A DNA stretch of 64,000 nucleotides from Chromobacterium subtsugae (GCF_001676875.1 NZ_JYKA01000003.1:124001-188000), one strand, 5' to 3'. Positions 18,201-27,588 are shown, counted from the stretch's first letter. Notes: a model not told the origin generated them from the letters alone. Made by a program: numbers and translations.

Positions 18201-21200
18201 GCTGGGCAAGGATGCGGCCAGCCTGCTGGACGTCAGCGGCGAGCTGCACAACCAGGGCAAGATCGCCGGCAACGCCGACCTAACCGTCAAGGCGGCAAGC
18301 GTCGACAATGCCAAGGGCAATCTGCAAACCGCCGGCGCGCTGAATTTGACCAAGCAAGCCGCGTTGAGCAACGACGGCGGCCATCTGGCCGCCCAAAGCC
18401 TGAACATCCAGACCGGCAGCCTGAGCAACCAGGGCGGCGAAATCCGCCAGGTCGGCCAAGGCGCGGCTACTTTGCAGATTGGCCAGGATTTCAACAACCA
18501 GCAAGGCCATGTATTCAGCCAAGGCGGCCTCACGCTCGGCGCCGGCCAGCTGGACAATAGCCATGGCGTGCTGGCCAGCCAGGGCGCGCAGCAGTTGCGG
18601 CTGCAAGCGCTGAATAACCAGAACGGCGTGCTGGCCAGCGGCCAGGCGCTGGGCCTCGCCTTGTCCGGCGCGGCCGACAACCGCCAGGGCCAGATCCAGG
18701 GCGACAGCCTGCAGTTAAGCGGCCAGAGCCTGGACAACCGCGGCGGCGCGGTCAAGGCGCTGGGCGCGGACGCCAGCCGGGTCAGCCTGTCCGGCATGCT
18801 GGACAACTCGGAAAAAGGCGCGCTGTCGGTCAACGGCAAGCTGGACCTCGCCGCCGGCCAGCTGAACAATCAGCAAGGCCTGCTGCAAAGCGCGGCGTTG
18901 CTGAGCGCGCAGATCGAGCAGGACGCGCAAAACCGCGACGGCCAGCTGTTGGCCGGCCAGCTGTCGCTGAGCGCCGCCAGCCTGGGCAACCAGCACGGCC
19001 AGATCGGCCAGGCCGGCGGCGAGCTGGCCAAGCTTGACATCCGCGGCCAGATCGACAACAGCGGCCAGGGCAAGATCACCGCCAACGGCCAGCTGCAGAT
19101 CGACAGCGGCGACCTCGACAACCATCAGGGCGTGCTCAGCAGCCAGGGCGACCTGACGCTGCGGGGCGGCGCGCTGAACAACCGCCAAGGCACGCTGGGC
19201 AGCAACGGCGCGCTGGCGGTGACCGGCGCCAGCCTGGACAACAGCCAGGGCCTGTTGCAGGCAGGCCAGGCCCTGCAACTGGACAGCGGCAGCCTGCAGA
19301 ACGGCGGCGGCAAGGTGCTGGCGCTGGGGCAGGGCGACAGCACCTTGAATGTGAGCGGCCAGTTAGCCAACGGCGGCCATATCGCCGGCAACGGCAACTG
19401 GCAACTGAACGCCCAAAGCCTGGACAACAGCGGCGGCAGCGTTTACAGCCAGCGCAACCTGGCGGTCAATGCCGCCACCCTGGCCAACCCCGGCGCCATG
19501 CAAGCCGGGCAGGATCTGGCGCTGACGCTGCAAAGCGACTTCGTCAACAGCGCCGGCACCCAATTGCAGGCCAACCGCAACCTTAGCATCAGCAGCAGCG
19601 GCAACCTGTTCAACAACGGCGAACTGCAAACCGGCGGCAACCTCAAGCTGAGCGGCCTCAACTGGACCAATAACGGCAATGTCAACATCGGCGGCGCGCT
19701 GGATACCCGGCTCAGCCAGAGCCTGGTCAACAACGGCAACCTGGGCGCCGGCGCGCTGAATCTCAACGCCGCCAGCCTGGTCAACACCGCCTCCATCACC
19801 GCTGGAGACATCGCCATCCATGCCGGTAGCCTGGACAATAGCGGGGGCAAGGCGCTGCTGGCCTCGGCTGGCAATCTGGCGCTGGATGTTGGCGGCACGC
19901 TGAATAACCACGACGGCGCCTGGTTGTACAGCCAGGGCGATATGCGCATCGGCCAGGCCGGCGCGAAAACCGGCCAAGTGGTGAATCACGTCGCGACCTT
20001 GCAGTCGGACGGCAATATGTTTATTGACGCCGGGCGGGTGAGTAATGAGTCGAATCCGGTGGTTACTACCGTTAGTACATCAGATTCAAGTGAAAGAAAA
20101 ACACTATATCAGTTCCCAGAAATGGTAAAGGCAATAACCTCGTATTGTGGTCACGATGGGCGAGGTCATTGTATGGCAGAAACAAGACCTTATGTTGGGG
20201 TGTTTGATTTTGGGAAAGGAGAGGATTATAGCTCGCTATATCCTTTTTATGACTGTTCTGCGAATCATTGTTTCCCTCCTGATACGGAGGATCTTAGATA
20301 TAGACTAATTTCAGATGATAGTTCAACTCATCGTCTGACGGTTGAGCGCATGGTTTTTAAAAATCATAGAGGGGATTCTAAATTTTCCTCAAGCTCAATT
20401 GAGAATTATTATTATTTATCTAGGGATGGTTCACGGTATATTTATCCGGTCGGTTTTGATCCGGCCAAAAATTTTCTGCCGAGTGATAGTGTTATTCAAA
20501 ATAGATTGATTCCAGAGTTCTTGGCAGTTCCTAGGGGTGAGTTGGAGTCTCGGGCAGGTAAGCCAGACTATATGTATGATGATTTAGATGTTTTTAATTT
20601 GGGTTTGGTGAAGAAAGTTGAATTGGGTGCTGCTGACTTTCCATATGAAAAGGGTGTGAGTGGGGAGTTGTTTCATGATGTGAAGAAAACAATTTCTATT
20701 GATCGCGCTAGTGCCAGTGTAAATGCAGCTAACCTTTACTCTGGTGGGGATTTGGTTGTTAATGCGGATCAAGTCGTAAATCGCTATAGCAAAGTTGCTA
20801 TAGGTGGTGGGCTGTATGGGGTGGGCCGAAATATTGAGAACATAGGTCAGAAGTTGCAGAAGACGACTGTAACTTCTGAAGTTCAATATTTCATGCAGGG
20901 AACTGAGAATCCATATGTCGATAGGCTTTGTGCAAAAGGAAAGACAGATCAATGCGCTACTCGGGTGGTTAATGTACCAGCTAGTACTTCGACTGAAGTT
21001 ATCGGCTCCCTCGATGCCACCGTCGTCACCAACCAGCACCTGAGCCTGCAAGCGCCCACCATCGCCAACAGCAAGGGCGCGCCGCGGGTGGATGCCGCGA
21101 CGATGCAGGCCGCGCTGGAGAATATCCAGGTGATGTTCGATCGGGCGCCGGACTCGGCCAGCGTCGGCGGCCAGGGCGCGCCGGACCATGCCGGCCAGAC

Positions 21201-24200
21201 GCAGGGCGCGGCGCAGGCGGTGGACGCCGCGGCTCAGCCCGGCAAGCAGGCGCTGGGCGTGGCGGCCGCCGCGGCGTTGGCCAATGCCAGCCCCATCCGC
21301 ATTTACGGCCAGGGAGAGCTGGGCGGGCAGTACCAGCCGGCGCCGGCCCATCAGCAGGTCACATTGCAGGCCGGCGGCGCCAAGGCGGGGAACCCGGTGG
21401 CGGCCGGCTACGCGGTGCCGGACAACGGCATGTTCCACGCCAAGCCCGCGCCGCAGCAGCCTTACCTGGTGGAAACCAATCCGCAGTTCACCCAGTACAA
21501 GAATTTCGTCTCGTCCGACTACCTGCTGAAGCAGCTGAACTACGACCCGAGCAAGGTGGAGAAGAGACTGGGCGACGGCTTTTACGAGCAGCAACTGGTC
21601 AGCCGCGCCGTCACCGATCTGACTGGCAAGCGCCTGCTGGACGGCAGCCGCAACGCGATGGAGCAGTACCAGCAGTTGATGAGCAACGGCGCGCAGTACG
21701 CCAAGCAATTCCAGCTGACGCCGGGCATGGCCTTGTCCGCCGAGCAGATGGCCAAGCTCACCTCCGACATGGTGTGGCTGGTGAAGCAGAACGTGGGCGG
21801 CCAGGAGGTGCTGGTGCCCATGGTCTATCTGGCCAACGCCGATCAAAAGTCGCTGCGCGGCCAGGGCGCGGTGCTGGCCGGCAACAGCATGAGCCTGCAA
21901 GCCAGCGGCGAGCTGATCAATAACGGCGTCTTGAAGGCCGACGCCACGCTGTTGGCGCAGGCCGGCGCTATCCGCATCGAAGGCGGCAAGGTGCAGGCCG
22001 GCGGCGATCTGGGCCTGAGCGCCAGGCAGAACCTGGTGGTCACCGACGACGCCCAGCACAGCCAGGCCGGCAGCAGCATACTGGCTGGTGGCAATCTGCA
22101 GCTGCAGGCTGGCGGCGATCTCAAATTGCAGGCGGCGGACGCGCGGGCGGGCGGCAACGCCTGGCTGCAGGCCGGCGGCGATCTGGACATCGGCAGCCGC
22201 GAAACCAGCTATAGCCTGGGCGGCGGCAACGGCTACGGCAGTTTCCAGTACCAGCAGGTGGACCATGTGGGCAGCCAGCTGAACATAGGCGGCAGCCTGG
22301 TCCTCAACGCCGCCAGCGACCTGACCCTGAGCGGCAGCGCCGTCAAGGCGGGCGGCGGCATTCTGGCGGCGGCCGGCAACAACCTTGCGTTGGAATCCAC
22401 GCAGGACAGCAAGCACGGCGCCGGCAGCTGGCGGGGCGGCGCTTACGACACGCTGTCGCAAAGCCATCACGCCGCCACGCTGCAAGGCGGGGACATCGTG
22501 CTGAAAGCCGGCGGCGACCTCAGCCTGCAAGGCTCTTCGGTACAGGCGGATGGCAGCCTGGCGGCCATCGCCGGCAAGCAGCTGACGCTGCAAAGCCAGG
22601 TGGATACCCAGCGCGACAGCGGCTACAACTGGGGCGGCAGCCATAACTGGCGGACCGACAACCTGACCGTGGCCGGCCTATCCAGCAAGGGCAGCCTGCA
22701 GGCCAGCGCCGGCGGCGACGCCGTATTGAACGGCGCCAGCCTGAGCAGCGATGCCAAGCTGGCCTTGTCCGCCGGCAACGACATCAAGCTGGGGGCGGCA
22801 GCCACCGAAAGCCGCAGCGACAACGACTGGGGCGCCACCGTCCGCAATCAGTACGACCTGACGCAGCACGGCAGCAGCCTGCATGGCGAAGCCGGGCTGG
22901 CATTGCAGGCCGCGCGGGACATCCGCACCCAGGCCGCCAGCCTCGCCAGCGATGGCGAAGCGGCTTTGCTGGCCGGCCGCGACATCTATCTGGGCGCCGC
23001 CGACGACGCCCATAGCGACTACAGCAAGACCGTGCGCTCGTCCGGCGGCTTTTTCAAGCATAAAACCACCGTCGACATCAGCGCGCATCAAAGTACCACC
23101 CAGGTCGGCACCAATGTGTCCGCCGACACGCTCCGCGTCCAGTCCGGACATGACCTCAACATCGTCGGCAGCCAGCTGGCCGGCAGCGGCAATGTCGCGC
23201 TGCAGGCAGGCGACAATATCGACATCGCCGCCGGGGTCAATGCCAGCCAGAGCTTCCAGTTCCACCACGAAAAAACCTCCGGCTTGTTTGGGCTGGGCGG
23301 CGCGGGCTTCATGGTGGGCAGCAAGGAGTTGACCGACGCGCTCAACGCCAACGGCGTCACGCAAAGCCAGAGCAAGAGCCTGGTGGGCAGCCTGAAGGGC
23401 GATTTGTCGGTGCAGGCGGGGCAGGGCTTGAAAGTGCAAGGCAGCAGCCTGAGCGCGCTTGGCGGCAATGTCGATGTTGGCGCCGACAGCGTCGCCGTCG
23501 GCGAAGGCCGCGACATCATGGTGGTGGACCACGACCACATCGAAAAACAGCGCGGCTTCAGCGTCACCGAGGTCAACACGCTGAAAAACACCTTCGACAA
23601 CCTGAAGGATGTGATCCATACCCAGCGCGGCTTCGGCCTGCTCAAGGGGCTGGCCAACGAAGCCGCCGCCAGCACCTCGTCGCAGCAGGGCGTGGACATC
23701 GCCTACTCCCGCGGCGAACAGGGCAGCCACGAACATAGCCGCACCGTCAGCAGCGTGGGCAGCGCGATCCTGGCCGGCGGCGACATCCGCCTGCAGGCCA
23801 GCGGCAAGCCGGCCGATGCCGCCGGCAGCGGCGATCTGACCATCACGGGTTCGCGCCTGCAGGGCGGCGGCAAGGTGGACCTGTTCGCCAACGGCAGCGT
23901 CAATCTGCTGGCCGGGCTCAACCAGCGCCAGGACGACAGCAGCAGCTACCGCTACGACACCCGCGTGTCGATGTACAACCAGCAAATGGGCGACGTGATC
24001 CGCGCGCTGGAGGGCGGCCCCAGCCACAACGGCACTTCGCTGTCGCCGTACAACCAGCTGCGCGCCGAAAGCGTGGGCAGCCGCCAGGACCAGCAGCTGC
24101 AGGCCAGCGAAATCCGCGGCGACCAGATCCGCGTGGTCGGCCTGGGCGGCGATGTCAACGTGGTGGGCGCCACGCTGCAGGGCGTGCACGATGTCAGTGT

Positions 24201-27060
24201 GGCGGCCAGCCAAGGCAGCGTCAACGTGCTGGGCGGCACGGAACATTACCAGAGCAGCCAGGACAGCCACAGCCTCACCTTCGGCAATGTCGGCGGCGGC
24301 AACCACAGCGCCACCGTCGGCGCCCAGCATACCTGGGACCAGCTGGCCGCCAACGGCAGCGAGCAAAGCGGCGGCTTCAGCCGGATAGAAAGCCAGCAGG
24401 GCAATGTCGCGCTCAGCGCCGCCGACGCCATCACGGTGGCGGGCGCCGCGCTGCAGGCCGGCCAGGACCTGTCGTTGACCGGCAAATCGCTGCAAATCGC
24501 CCCCGGCGTGGACCAGGACCAGCACAGCGAAACCCACCGCATGAACCAGCGCGGCATCACCGGCGCAGTCAGCAGCCCCATCCTGGCCGCCGCCGACGCC
24601 GTCACCAGCATGGCCGAAGTGGCCAGCAACAAGAACACCGACGCCCGCACCCGCGCGCTGGCCGCCGGCACCGCCAGCCTGGCCGCCTACAACGGCTACC
24701 AGTCGGCCAAGTCCGTCTCCGACGGCCAATTGATCTCCGGCAGCCTCACCTTCGGCGCCAGCAAGAGCGAAAGCCGCGAGGAAGGCAAATCGCTGGCCAA
24801 TGCCGAAACCAGCCTGACGGCGGGGCGCGACCTGATCCTGCGGGCCAGCGGCGGCGGCAAGGACTCCAATATCGACATCGCCGGCAGTCGGCTGCAGGCC
24901 GGCCGCAACGCCACCTTGCAGGCCGACAACCAGATCCAGCTAGTGTCGGCGCAGGACAGCAGCAGCCTGCGCGGCGAAAACGACAGCTCCGGCTGGGGCG
25001 CCGGCATAGCCGTGTCTTTCGGCAAGGGCGGCTTCAGCTTCGGCGGCACCGCCAACGCCAACCACTCCTTCGGCAAGGAAAACGGCAGCACCATCGACCA
25101 GCGCGACACCACGGTCTCCGCCGGCGACACCCTCACGCTGAAGTCCGGCGGCGATGCCACCCTCAAGGGCGCCGAAGCGCGCGGCCAGACCATCGTCGCC
25201 AATGTCGGCGGCAATCTGGACATCGAAAGCCTGCAAGACCAGCACCAGTACCAAAGCAGCAGCAAGAGCATGGCCGGCAGCGTCACCATCGGCTACGGCT
25301 TCAGCGCCAGCGCCAATTACAGCCAGCAGAAGATGGACAACGACTACGCCAGCGTGCGGCAGCAGTCCGGGCTGAAGGCCGGCGACGGCGGCTACCAGGT
25401 GGCGGTGAAGGGCAACACCAATCTGGCGGGCGCCGTCATCGCCAGCAGCGACCGGGCGGTGGCGGACGACAAGAACAGCCTGAGCACCGGCACCCTCACC
25501 ACCAGCGACGTATACAACCACGCCAGGTCCTCCGGCAGCAGCGTCGGCCTGGCCGTCAGCGGCAGCATGGGCGGCGGCGGCAAAGACGGAGACGGCAAGG
25601 GCGGCGCGGCCAGCGGCAGTAGCAGTAGCAGTAGCAGTAGCAGCGGAGCCGCGGCGGCCGCAGGCAACAGCGCGCCCGCCAGCCAATCGTCCGGCGGCAA
25701 TTACAGCGGCGCCCACGTGCAGCAGTTCGGCAATGGCGGCAGCGCCGGCACGTCCGGCGTGATGGCTTCCAGCCAAAGCGCCGAAAGCGTCACCCGCGCC
25801 GGCATCAGCGGCGGCAAGCTCGCCATCGTCGACGACGCCGGCCAGCAGGCCCTCACCGGCCAAAGCGCCGCCCAGGCCGCCGCGGCGGTAAATCGCGGCG
25901 TCAACAGCGACAGGGACGGCGCCAACGCCTTGCAGGACAAGTTCGACAAGCAGCAACTGCAAACCGCCTTCACCGTGGTGCAGACGTTTACCGACCAGAT
26001 CAGCACCTTCGCCGCCAACAAGGCGGTCGAAGCTAAAGCGGCCAAGGACCTGGCCGACAGGGCCAAGACCGACCCGTCGCTGAGCGACGAGCAAAAAGCC
26101 CAGTTGCAAGCCCAGGCCGACCAAGCGGCCAAATGGGCGCCGGGCGGCCGCTACAGCCAGATCCTCACCGCGGCAACCGCGGGGATCAGCGGCAATGTCG
26201 GCAACAGCCTGAGCGACATGGCGCAAAACGCCGGCATCGCTTACCTGCAGGGCCTGGGCGCGCAGCAGATCAAGCAGATGGTGGATGAGCTGGAAAAGGG
26301 CGACAAAACGGTAGCAGGCGAAACCGTGCGCGCGGTGCTGCACGGCGCGCTGGCCTGCGCCGGCGCCGAAGCCAGCAGCCAAAGCTGCGCGGCGGGCGCG
26401 ATTGGCGGCGCGGCCAGCGTGGCGTTGAACAATGCGCTGGACAAGGCGCAAGACACCAACTCCGACAAGATGACGGCGGAAGAGAAGCAGCAGCGCGAGA
26501 ATCTGGTCAGCAGCCTGCTGGCTGGCGCATCCGTCGCCGCTGGCGCGACGGATACCGCCGCGACTACGGTGAATGCGGCGAAGACGGAAATGGAGAATAA
26601 TTTCTTTGCTTTGCCAATGACGCCACCGCCAGTAGCGTTACCTGGCAAAATCCCTCCCATTGTAGATAGCTCACTTGATGGTAAGCCAAATTTGGCAAGT
26701 CAGATTGCAGGAGAGGTTCGTGGCTCTTTAGAGGGGGCTGGCAAGGCATTTAATGACCCTAAGGCATTTGGTCAGTTTATTCTTGAAGGTATGGGAATCG
26801 TAGACCCAATTGATCCAAGTAGCTACTCGCGCTCTTATGGGAAAGATTTGAGTAAGGGAGATATTGTTGATTTGTCGGATTTTGGCCAGCGTCAAAAGCA
26901 GTCGGGAGGAGGTGCAAACTATGTTGATCCCAAAACTGGATGGAGTATTTCTCCCGAACGCAGTGGAAATCCGCACGGTGGTAGTGCTTGGAAGCTATTT
27001 GATGCGAAAGGACGGCGAGTAGCAACTTTGGATGAATCTGGGAAGGTTTTGAGAAAGTGA
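15247..27060 (+). CDS. cdiA: Giant CdiA-like contact-dependent inhibition exoprotein (3,937 residues)
   Basis: TpsA-type filamentous exoprotein, probably a CDI toxin-delivery stick. Domains in order: an extended signal peptide region (MNKHLYRIIFNQSRGQLMVV); a hydrophobic core and cleavage near residue 62; a TPS secretion domain to about 320 with NPWGISCSGCGF at 178-189; and FHA repeats to about 1590, including three 164-residue tandem repeats. A block about 1595-1918 of different base composition sits where the receptor-binding domain lies in E. coli CdiA. A YLVETNPQFTQYKNF domain lies near 2080, a second FHA region reaches about 3400, a Ser-rich linker sits near 3460, and a pretoxin domain ends in MENN at 3782-3785 (usually VENN). 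The last 152 residues, ending HGGSAWKLFDAKGRRVATLD...LRK, form the variable toxin tip. Its motif recalls small beta-rich nuclease toxin domains such as Ntox21, but I cannot confirm this. A pure adhesin role is the alternative. Confidence 0.85.
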   Translation: MNKHLYRIIFNQSRGQLMVVQEDASGQGKGNGAEGVAATLGAACKAFSLRLSVLLIGLGLGASALAADIVADPHAAAGKQPGVIQAANGLPVVQIAAPTAAGVSHNQYLQFNVGPGGALLNNSAVNVNTQLAGFISGNANLKNGSASIILNEVTQANPSQLRGYLEVAGQRAQVVIANPWGISCSGCGFINTPQVTLSTGAPQLNAQGALTGYRVAGGQVSVDGAGLNAANVDSFAIISRAASINANLYAQKLDLVLGRNQVDAASLQAQPLEASPADAPAFALDVAQLGGMYANAIKLVGTEKGVGVNQQGAMAAQAGDLELTSAGDLILRGKTYSQQNLALRAGGQLQHEGITRAEGNVRIDVAGQATLHQALSAGGDLALEAGALRSDGALAAGSQADGKLSERGKLALTSRGELQSSGELLAGGDVSLRAGQANLAGTVLSASHGALEVQVAGDLHAQQARLSAAGAARLDIDGQFDNRDGQLSASQVQLQLGALDNRQGQIVQTGQANADWRIAGAVDNRQGELASAAGQWRLLAASLDNRGGDISHAGGGALQLAVGELDNREHGRIASDSRLDAQAARLDNRQGRLVGVQAATLQIQGELSNDGGVLGGDGAVKLTAGQLDNGAGLIQAGKDLQLSATSLTNADKGQILALGKDASSRLDVDGEIHNQGKLAGNADLTVNAATIDNAKGSLQAAGHLELGKQSQLTNDGGHIVAQSLNIAADALSNQGGEVYAQQQLTSQLKTLDNSKGSLIGGQGVDLTVADSLHNDGALGGGGAVKLTAGKLENAAGTIQSGKDLQLTAASLTNADHGQILALGQDAASKVDVSGELRNQGKLAGNADLTVNASTIDNSKGSLQTAGHLELSKQSQLTNDGGHIVAQSLDIAADALSNQAGEVYAQQQLTSRLKTLDNSQGSLVGGLGVDLAVGGKLHNDGVLGGDGAVKLTAGALENGGGLIQAGKDLQLTASSLSNAEKGRVLALGKDAASLLDVSGELHNQGKIAGNADLTVKAASVDNAKGNLQTAGALNLTKQAALSNDGGHLAAQSLNIQTGSLSNQGGEIRQVGQGAATLQIGQDFNNQQGHVFSQGGLTLGAGQLDNSHGVLASQGAQQLRLQALNNQNGVLASGQALGLALSGAADNRQGQIQGDSLQLSGQSLDNRGGAVKALGADASRVSLSGMLDNSEKGALSVNGKLDLAAGQLNNQQGLLQSAALLSAQIEQDAQNRDGQLLAGQLSLSAASLGNQHGQIGQAGGELAKLDIRGQIDNSGQGKITANGQLQIDSGDLDNHQGVLSSQGDLTLRGGALNNRQGTLGSNGALAVTGASLDNSQGLLQAGQALQLDSGSLQNGGGKVLALGQGDSTLNVSGQLANGGHIAGNGNWQLNAQSLDNSGGSVYSQRNLAVNAATLANPGAMQAGQDLALTLQSDFVNSAGTQLQANRNLSISSSGNLFNNGELQTGGNLKLSGLNWTNNGNVNIGGALDTRLSQSLVNNGNLGAGALNLNAASLVNTASITAGDIAIHAGSLDNSGGKALLASAGNLALDVGGTLNNHDGAWLYSQGDMRIGQAGAKTGQVVNHVATLQSDGNMFIDAGRVSNESNPVVTTVSTSDSSERKTLYQFPEMVKAITSYCGHDGRGHCMAETRPYVGVFDFGKGEDYSSLYPFYDCSANHCFPPDTEDLRYRLISDDSSTHRLTVERMVFKNHRGDSKFSSSSIENYYYLSRDGSRYIYPVGFDPAKNFLPSDSVIQNRLIPEFLAVPRGELESRAGKPDYMYDDLDVFNLGLVKKVELGAADFPYEKGVSGELFHDVKKTISIDRASASVNAANLYSGGDLVVNADQVVNRYSKVAIGGGLYGVGRNIENIGQKLQKTTVTSEVQYFMQGTENPYVDRLCAKGKTDQCATRVVNVPASTSTEVIGSLDATVVTNQHLSLQAPTIANSKGAPRVDAATMQAALENIQVMFDRAPDSASVGGQGAPDHAGQTQGAAQAVDAAAQPGKQALGVAAAAALANASPIRIYGQGELGGQYQPAPAHQQVTLQAGGAKAGNPVAAGYAVPDNGMFHAKPAPQQPYLVETNPQFTQYKNFVSSDYLLKQLNYDPSKVEKRLGDGFYEQQLVSRAVTDLTGKRLLDGSRNAMEQYQQLMSNGAQYAKQFQLTPGMALSAEQMAKLTSDMVWLVKQNVGGQEVLVPMVYLANADQKSLRGQGAVLAGNSMSLQASGELINNGVLKADATLLAQAGAIRIEGGKVQAGGDLGLSARQNLVVTDDAQHSQAGSSILAGGNLQLQAGGDLKLQAADARAGGNAWLQAGGDLDIGSRETSYSLGGGNGYGSFQYQQVDHVGSQLNIGGSLVLNAASDLTLSGSAVKAGGGILAAAGNNLALESTQDSKHGAGSWRGGAYDTLSQSHHAATLQGGDIVLKAGGDLSLQGSSVQADGSLAAIAGKQLTLQSQVDTQRDSGYNWGGSHNWRTDNLTVAGLSSKGSLQASAGGDAVLNGASLSSDAKLALSAGNDIKLGAAATESRSDNDWGATVRNQYDLTQHGSSLHGEAGLALQAARDIRTQAASLASDGEAALLAGRDIYLGAADDAHSDYSKTVRSSGGFFKHKTTVDISAHQSTTQVGTNVSADTLRVQSGHDLNIVGSQLAGSGNVALQAGDNIDIAAGVNASQSFQFHHEKTSGLFGLGGAGFMVGSKELTDALNANGVTQSQSKSLVGSLKGDLSVQAGQGLKVQGSSLSALGGNVDVGADSVAVGEGRDIMVVDHDHIEKQRGFSVTEVNTLKNTFDNLKDVIHTQRGFGLLKGLANEAAASTSSQQGVDIAYSRGEQGSHEHSRTVSSVGSAILAGGDIRLQASGKPADAAGSGDLTITGSRLQGGGKVDLFANGSVNLLAGLNQRQDDSSSYRYDTRVSMYNQQMGDVIRALEGGPSHNGTSLSPYNQLRAESVGSRQDQQLQASEIRGDQIRVVGLGGDVNVVGATLQGVHDVSVAASQGSVNVLGGTEHYQSSQDSHSLTFGNVGGGNHSATVGAQHTWDQLAANGSEQSGGFSRIESQQGNVALSAADAITVAGAALQAGQDLSLTGKSLQIAPGVDQDQHSETHRMNQRGITGAVSSPILAAADAVTSMAEVASNKNTDARTRALAAGTASLAAYNGYQSAKSVSDGQLISGSLTFGASKSESREEGKSLANAETSLTAGRDLILRASGGGKDSNIDIAGSRLQAGRNATLQADNQIQLVSAQDSSSLRGENDSSGWGAGIAVSFGKGGFSFGGTANANHSFGKENGSTIDQRDTTVSAGDTLTLKSGGDATLKGAEARGQTIVANVGGNLDIESLQDQHQYQSSSKSMAGSVTIGYGFSASANYSQQKMDNDYASVRQQSGLKAGDGGYQVAVKGNTNLAGAVIASSDRAVADDKNSLSTGTLTTSDVYNHARSSGSSVGLAVSGSMGGGGKDGDGKGGAASGSSSSSSSSSGAAAAAGNSAPASQSSGGNYSGAHVQQFGNGGSAGTSGVMASSQSAESVTRAGISGGKLAIVDDAGQQALTGQSAAQAAAAVNRGVNSDRDGANALQDKFDKQQLQTAFTVVQTFTDQISTFAANKAVEAKAAKDLADRAKTDPSLSDEQKAQLQAQADQAAKWAPGGRYSQILTAATAGISGNVGNSLSDMAQNAGIAYLQGLGAQQIKQMVDELEKGDKTVAGETVRAVLHGALACAGAEASSQSCAAGAIGGAASVALNNALDKAQDTNSDKMTAEEKQQRENLVSSLLAGASVAAGATDTAATTVNAAKTEMENNFFALPMTPPPVALPGKIPPIVDSSLDGKPNLASQIAGEVRGSLEGAGKAFNDPKAFGQFILEGMGIVDPIDPSSYSRSYGKDLSKGDIVDLSDFGQRQKQSGGGANYVDPKTGWSISPERSGNPHGGSAWKLFDAKGRRVATLDESGKVLRK
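17072..18440 (+). repeat. Three tandem 492-bp (164-residue) repeats inside cdiA
   Basis: The phrase GCGGTCAA(G/A)CTGACGGC recurs at 17101, 17593 and 18085, exactly 492 bp apart each time. The intervening protein (GKLAGNADLTVNA, LTNDGGHIVAQSL, EVYAQQQLTS) is nearly identical between copies 1 and 2 and diverges in copy 3, which breaks down after about 18400. The period is a multiple of three, so gain or loss of a unit keeps the frame and only changes the filament length. Confidence 0.85.
20028..21003 (+). other. AT-rich block in cdiA, probable exchanged receptor-binding domain
   Basis: Codon use changes abruptly from GC-ending to AT-ending codons at about 20030 and reverts at about 21005 (residues about 1595-1918), with the frame intact. 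The protein here is no longer FHA-repeat-like and has paired cysteines (TSYCGHDGRGHC, YDCSANHC, RLCAKGKTDQC). In E. coli CdiA the receptor-binding domain lies between the two FHA blocks at a comparable place. The position and foreign composition suggest that this domain was swapped in by recombination. Confidence 0.7.
25610..25646 (+). repeat. (AGTAGC)n-type simple repeat coding poly-Ser in cdiA
   Basis: AGCGGC followed by alternating AGT and AGC codons encodes SGSSSSSSSSSG, then a run of Ala. It is a low-complexity linker before the pretoxin region. Slippage by whole units would change linker length without a frameshift. Confidence 0.8.
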
Positions 27061-27068
27061 GGAGTATT

Positions 27069-27482
27069 GTGAAGATTGATGAATATCCATTTCGAGCTGA
27101 TATTTCCGTGTATGACCATGTGCTTAATGAGGAGGAGTGTGATGCGTTGCCATTTATGTGTTTTGATCATGCGAATGATAATAATTGCTTAGATGACTAT
27201 TATGTTGGTGAGAAGAAATTTTGTGGCTGGTTTGGTGATTTGATTGGTATTTCCAATGAAGTGGTTTTTTTTGCAGGGAGAAAAATTGGAAAGAATGAGT
27301 TAAGGCGATTAATAATTCTTGGATTACGTGAAAGGAAGTTAAGTGAGCTTGAATTTTCGGATGGAAGGCTAGTTGTAAGATTTGGATATGATCAAACACA
27401 TAATGTTTTTTCGATGGATGGTGATTTGTTTGATAGGACAATAAAACTCGCCAAACTGAATGGTTTGCATTTAATAAGTTAA
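27069..27482 (+). CDS. cdiI: Probable CDI immunity protein
   Basis: A 137-residue soluble protein with no signal peptide or membrane segment. It lies directly behind cdiA, where CDI loci encode the cognate immunity protein that blocks the toxin tip in the cytoplasm. The GTG at 27069 is preferred because TGAGGAG (27058-27064) precedes it; a GTG at 27057, overlapping the cdiA stop codon, would add four residues. The gene is strongly AT-rich, like the cdiA tail and unlike the core genome, as expected for a toxin/immunity pair that moves as a unit. I do not recognise an immunity family. Visible features are an acidic N-terminal half (LNEEECDALPF, NNCLDDYYVGEKK) and the C-terminal FSMDGDLFDRTIKLAKL. 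The function is inferred from position. Confidence 0.65.
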   Translation: MKIDEYPFRADISVYDHVLNEEECDALPFMCFDHANDNNCLDDYYVGEKKFCGWFGDLIGISNEVVFFAGRKIGKNELRRLIILGLRERKLSELEFSDGRLVVRFGYDQTHNVFSMDGDLFDRTIKLAKLNGLHLIS

Positions 27483-27588
27483 GTTAATGGTTCGGGGGGG
27501 AGGGCAGGTCACGGTTTTCATCGGGCAGGCCCTCACTCTCGAGTGCCTCTGTTTTGCACTGGTGACTCGGGTTTCCTAAAGCGGCAGG

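Noticed and set aside
27494-27500. A run of seven G after the immunity gene as a phase-variable tract
   Set aside because: It lies outside any coding frame and has no promoter spacing role that can be shown.
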